Below are positions 30,180-32,459 of a stretch of DNA of 32,459 nucleotides, in pieces (position 1 is the first letter of the stretch; every line of letters begins with the position of its first letter). The stretch is from Candidatus Saccharibacteria bacterium UBA6040 (GTDB lineage Bacteria; Patescibacteriota; Saccharimonadia; Saccharimonadales; Saccharimonadaceae). The position numbers and the translations under genes were made by a program. The notes beneath the pieces are model-generated. The model was not told the DNA's origin. It saw only the letters and a list, made by a program, of their open reading frames with translations, and did no database searches. Location: assembly GCA_002429245.1 (NCBI GenBank), contig DIZA01000003.1, positions 1 to 32,459 of the forward strand, in the 5' to 3' direction.

Positions 30180-31238
30180 CTATTGGTTAGATGGTGTCGC
30201 AACAACTGGGATCGTGATATATTTCACCACTTTGCTCTGAGTTTTGGCCGCGGTGAGGTCTTTTTCGAAGACGGTCAGCGGAATATGAACGTATTCATAG
30301 TTCACTTGAGTATCGTTGATATCGAGAAGCTTAATATAATAGTAGCCTTCACCTGTTGTCGATTTGATAACAGTAGAGATAGTCCCCTTTTGGAGTTTGG
30401 CCGCTGTTGCCGCAAGGCCTCCATCTTGATTGGTCTTTGGTACCCAGCCGAGTGCTCCGTAAACAACTTGGACTTTTGAAGTCGCATTGATGGTATCAGT
30501 GACGCTCTTAAGGTCGGTGTTCCCTGCTGTAATAGTCTTACCGACGGTATCAGAGATAGCGGTTGCTTGATCATCAACCGCAAAGGCTACTTTCTGGCGT
30601 AGTAATTTTGTCTGCATTGCGTGTTGGTACTCATCAGGAGACCAGCCGTAATAGTCAAGGATGACCGCGTCATACGTCGACTCGGTGACTTCTCCGTCTG
30701 TTGAGCTCCGTTGTTGTTTTAAAAACGCCTGTAATTCAGCGTCAGTGACGGTAATATTGTGATCTTTCGCAAGCTTGATTGCGTAGGCATCAGCCAAAGA
30801 ATCTTCCATCGCCTGTTGTTTGACGAAGTCAGATTGGCGCTTGCCGTCCTCTGACTTAAGGTTCACGCGCTCTTTTGTCTCGAGGTAATGGATAGAACTT
30901 CGGTACTTCATCAGGTAATCGCTATACAGGACCTTTTGTCCGTCAATCGATGCAACAGGAAGAGGAAGCACGCGAGTCACGCGATACATAAAATCACTCG
31001 TGTTCTGAGCAGGGTACAATTGCCAGTAGCCAACACCAATCAGTACGATAAGGGTAGCAACGGTAATAATAATGGCATTAAACACCAGCTTGTGACGGGC
31101 GTATTGCACAGGGTACTTAAAACGACGTCCTCCAGCGAGGATTCGTTCGCGATGTTCCGCAATGGTTTCGGTGGTGATACGGGCTGACTCTGGAAGAGTC
31201 GGTTTCCCTCTGCGTATCTTATTCAGTAACTTCTTCAT
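30180..31238 (-). CDS. Membrane-anchored peptidyl-prolyl isomerase / chaperone (SurA/PrsA type)
   Basis: About 352 residues from ATG 31238; a frame open upstream to 31322 lies inside the previous gene and is not used. Start supported by GGGAG upstream. A cytoplasmic basic N-terminus, one membrane helix (about 50-72), then an extracellular SurA_N-like helical region with VASIDGQKVLYSDYLMKYRSSIHYLE and VTDAELQAFLKQQRSS, and a parvulin-like stretch (QVVYGALGWVPKTNQDGGLAAT, LQKGTISTVIKSTTGEGYYYIKLLD). Likely helps fold exported proteins outside the membrane. The catalytic status of the parvulin domain is unproven. Confidence 0.82.
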   Translation of the reverse strand: MKKLLNKIRRGKPTLPESARITTETIAEHRERILAGGRRFKYPVQYARHKLVFNAIIITVATLIVLIGVGYWQLYPAQNTSDFMYRVTRVLPLPVASIDGQKVLYSDYLMKYRSSIHYLETKERVNLKSEDGKRQSDFVKQQAMEDSLADAYAIKLAKDHNITVTDAELQAFLKQQRSSTDGEVTESTYDAVILDYYGWSPDEYQHAMQTKLLRQKVAFAVDDQATAISDTVGKTITAGNTDLKSVTDTINATSKVQVVYGALGWVPKTNQDGGLAATAAKLQKGTISTVIKSTTGEGYYYIKLLDINDTQVNYEYVHIPLTVFEKDLTAAKTQSKVVKYITIPVVATPSNQ

Positions 31239-31764
31239 GATCTCCCTGTTCTTCTTGTCGTTCGACTGCATTAGCAACGGCGTTCTGTAATTTATTATAG
31301 GTCTTGTCTGGATGTTCGACATTTCGAATCACCAAGTCCCCTACAAACGTCTGAATGACGATGGTCCCAAACCCTAGAATTTCGCCAGTGAATCCAGGTA
31401 TATTATAGCTTATGTTTTGGATCTTTGACAGTCGTAGCTCGACAACATCCTTACCGAAGATCCCCTTTTGAGTCACTTGCCGAATCCGTTGATTAGTCAC
31501 GAGGTAAATCGTAAAGTACCACATAACGTAGTGATAGAAGAAAAGCAGGAGTCCAAGCACTAATCCCCCGACAGGTAGCCAAAAAAGTTCAAGATTATTC
31601 TGCCAAATAAGTGGCGGGATTGCGGTAATTGCCAAAGGGGCAAGCAAAAGCCAAAAACCCTTTCGCATCGCAATGATGTGTCGACGAAAGACGAACAACA
31701 CCTTCTCACCCGGTCGTTGACCCTCAAAATCAAGCTTCGTTGGCTCTATATCTTCTTTTGCCAT
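31219..31764 (-). CDS. PH-domain (bPH) membrane protein
   Basis: 181 residues: a soluble N-terminus, two membrane helices (about 36-57 and 61-84), and a C-terminal bacterial PH domain (YLVTNQRIRQVTQKGIFGKDVVELRLSKIQNISYNIPG...FGTIVIQTFVG), the layout of the DUF304/YdbS-like family. Role unknown; membrane stress or envelope function is common for the family. Its end overlaps the PpiC-type start by about 20 nt. TATAAA lies 8 nt before the ATG and there is no Shine-Dalgarno site, so an internal leaderless promoter is possible. Confidence 0.82.
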   Translation of the reverse strand: MAKEDIEPTKLDFEGQRPGEKVLFVFRRHIIAMRKGFWLLLAPLAITAIPPLIWQNNLELFWLPVGGLVLGLLLFFYHYVMWYFTIYLVTNQRIRQVTQKGIFGKDVVELRLSKIQNISYNIPGFTGEILGFGTIVIQTFVGDLVIRNVEHPDKTYNKLQNAVANAVERQEEQGDHEEVTE

Positions 31765-31787
31765 AACTGTAGTTTATAATACAGTAT

Positions 31788-32384
31788 TTATTCGTTGTTG
31801 TCGTCGAGATTGACCTTGACCACAACGTTCGATGGACCAGCGTTTGGATCAATCTTGAAATCAGCGTCGCTGTATTTTCCGTCCATGAGGAGTGAATTCT
31901 GGAAAGCATCATCACGTAGCTTACTCGTCACGGTGATACGAACATACTCACCCTTAGCAGATTTGTAGTGATACTGGATCTCGGTACTACCAGCATACGG
32001 TTCTCCGATAAAACTAAACCCGGCATTCTTCACGGCTGTATCGAGTTCTTTCGCAGTCACATCAACGTTTGCTGCGTGAATATAATCTCTTTCTGACGAG
32101 AACGTCCGCCCTGCGTCATTAGGATAGACGCGTTTATCACCGAAAACGTTTTGACGTTGCAAGATGTACTTACCGGCAGTCTCGATACCCAGACTCTCAT
32201 AAATATGATTGATGCGGTACAATCGCGCATCATTGTTGGCTCTGACAGCAATCGTTAAGACACCAAGGGTCGCTAGTAGAACGACGAAGAAAAAGAGAAT
32301 CGCACGAATAAGTATCTTGTGCTGCTTGTGTCGTTTAAGGTGCTGTTGCTTGGAGAGTACCTTTGGAGAAGATTTTTTTACCAT
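31788..32384 (-). CDS. Membrane-anchored hypothetical protein
   Basis: 198 residues. A basic cytoplasmic N-terminus (KKSSPKVLSKQQHLKRHKQH), one membrane helix (about 25-47) and an extracellular domain with no recognised family; it ends in an acidic tail. The ATG lies 6 nt after TGC-TACTAT, so the mRNA is probably leaderless. First gene of the minus-strand run into the PH-domain, PpiC, sodA and GH13 genes. Confidence 0.75.
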   Translation of the reverse strand: MVKKSSPKVLSKQQHLKRHKQHKILIRAILFFFVVLLATLGVLTIAVRANNDARLYRINHIYESLGIETAGKYILQRQNVFGDKRVYPNDAGRTFSSERDYIHAANVDVTAKELDTAVKNAGFSFIGEPYAGSTEIQYHYKSAKGEYVRITVTSKLRDDAFQNSLLMDGKYSDADFKIDPNAGPSNVVVKVNLDDNNE

Positions 32385-32390
32385 GTCTCA

Positions 32391-32399
32391 ATAGTAGCA
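32391..32399 (-). promoter_or_regulatory. Extended -10, leaderless start
   Basis: The minus strand reads TTATGC-TACTAT, then TGAGAC, then ATG at 32384. Confidence 0.55.
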
Positions 32400-32405
32400 T
32401 AAGCA

Positions 32406-32430
32406 GAAAGACTCCAGCGTGGAGTCTTTC
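32406..32430 (-). terminator. Hairpin terminator near the right edge
   Basis: GAAAGACTCCA (32406-32416), loop GCG, TGGAGTCTTTC (32420-32430): 11 perfect pairs. On the minus strand it is followed by TGCTT, so it probably ends a gene beyond the right edge. Confidence 0.6.
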
Positions 32431-32459
32431 ATAATTTCTTGGTACCCCGGGCAGGAGTC

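Noticed and set aside
31239..31322. 28-codon N-terminal extension of the PpiC-type protein
   Set aside because: It lies within the PH-domain gene, has no ribosome site and lacks membrane or domain character; ATG 31238 has GGGAG upstream.
1..32459. CRISPR array, insertion sequence or prophage
   Set aside because: No regularly spaced repeats, transposase, integrase or target-site duplications were seen; the inverted repeats found are terminators or RNA stems.

Overview
The window reads as chromosomal DNA of a Candidate Phyla Radiation bacterium, most probably Candidatus Saccharibacteria (TM7). This is inferred from gene content and protein style; no phylogeny was run. The evidence is: standard genetic code; compact, overlapping operons; a surface protein with an LPHTG-type C-terminus and a long conserved-looking N-terminus (SFSPALVGQLGFYAKRL); a conjugative-type coupling ATPase with a Pro-rich tail; many small membrane proteins of unknown function; and a threonyl-tRNA synthetase without a TGS domain.

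Layout. 1-3.8 kb: gyrB-gyrA on the minus strand (gyrA runs off the left edge) with a clear promoter. 3.9-5.7 kb: a plus-strand pair, an LPHTG surface protein and a charged two-helix membrane protein, closed by an unusual long bidirectional hairpin. 5.8-9.6 kb: minus-strand genes for a VirD4/TraG-like P-loop ATPase, its small Pro/Ala-rich neighbour and a small membrane protein. 9.6-11.3 kb: about 1.7 kb without any convincing protein gene, containing strong long hairpins at its left end and a promoter-to-terminator small RNA unit at its right end. 11.3-11.7 kb: ssrA (tmRNA, minus). 11.8-15 kb: comM, the infC-rpmI-rplT operon (infC starts at AUC) and an SRPBCC-fold protein. 15-19 kb: rnpB, a Nudix-RNase H fusion, a site-2-protease-like M50 peptidase, rpmB, a metallo-beta-lactamase-fold protein and a winged-helix regulator. 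19-22.9 kb: operon thrS - HAD phosphatase - alkyltransferase-like gene - miaA, whose leader looks like a T-box riboswitch followed by a terminator. 22.9-25.1 kb: tRNA-Val, a three-gene membrane-protein cluster and a 41-codon leaderless gene behind a near-consensus promoter. 25.2-27.5 kb: tRNA-Thr cotranscribed with a small membrane protein and a GT2 glycosyltransferase; tRNA-Asp on the other strand. 27.6-32.4 kb: a plus-strand hypothetical gene meeting, tail to tail, a minus-strand run of a membrane-anchored protein, a PH-domain membrane protein, a PpiC/SurA-type foldase, Mn-type superoxide dismutase and a GH13 alpha-amylase-family protein.

How it works together. Much of the window is core information processing (gyrase, IF3/L35/L20, L28, ThrRS, MiaA, RNase P RNA, tmRNA, three tRNAs); the rest is envelope or exported functions. 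Two themes recur. First, promoters share an extended -10 of the form TTATGC-TAYAAT. Second, at least eight genes have their ATG only 6-7 nt after a -10 hexamer, as expected for leaderless mRNAs, while other genes carry good Shine-Dalgarno sites. The most interesting unexplained stretch is the long structured non-coding locus beside ssrA.
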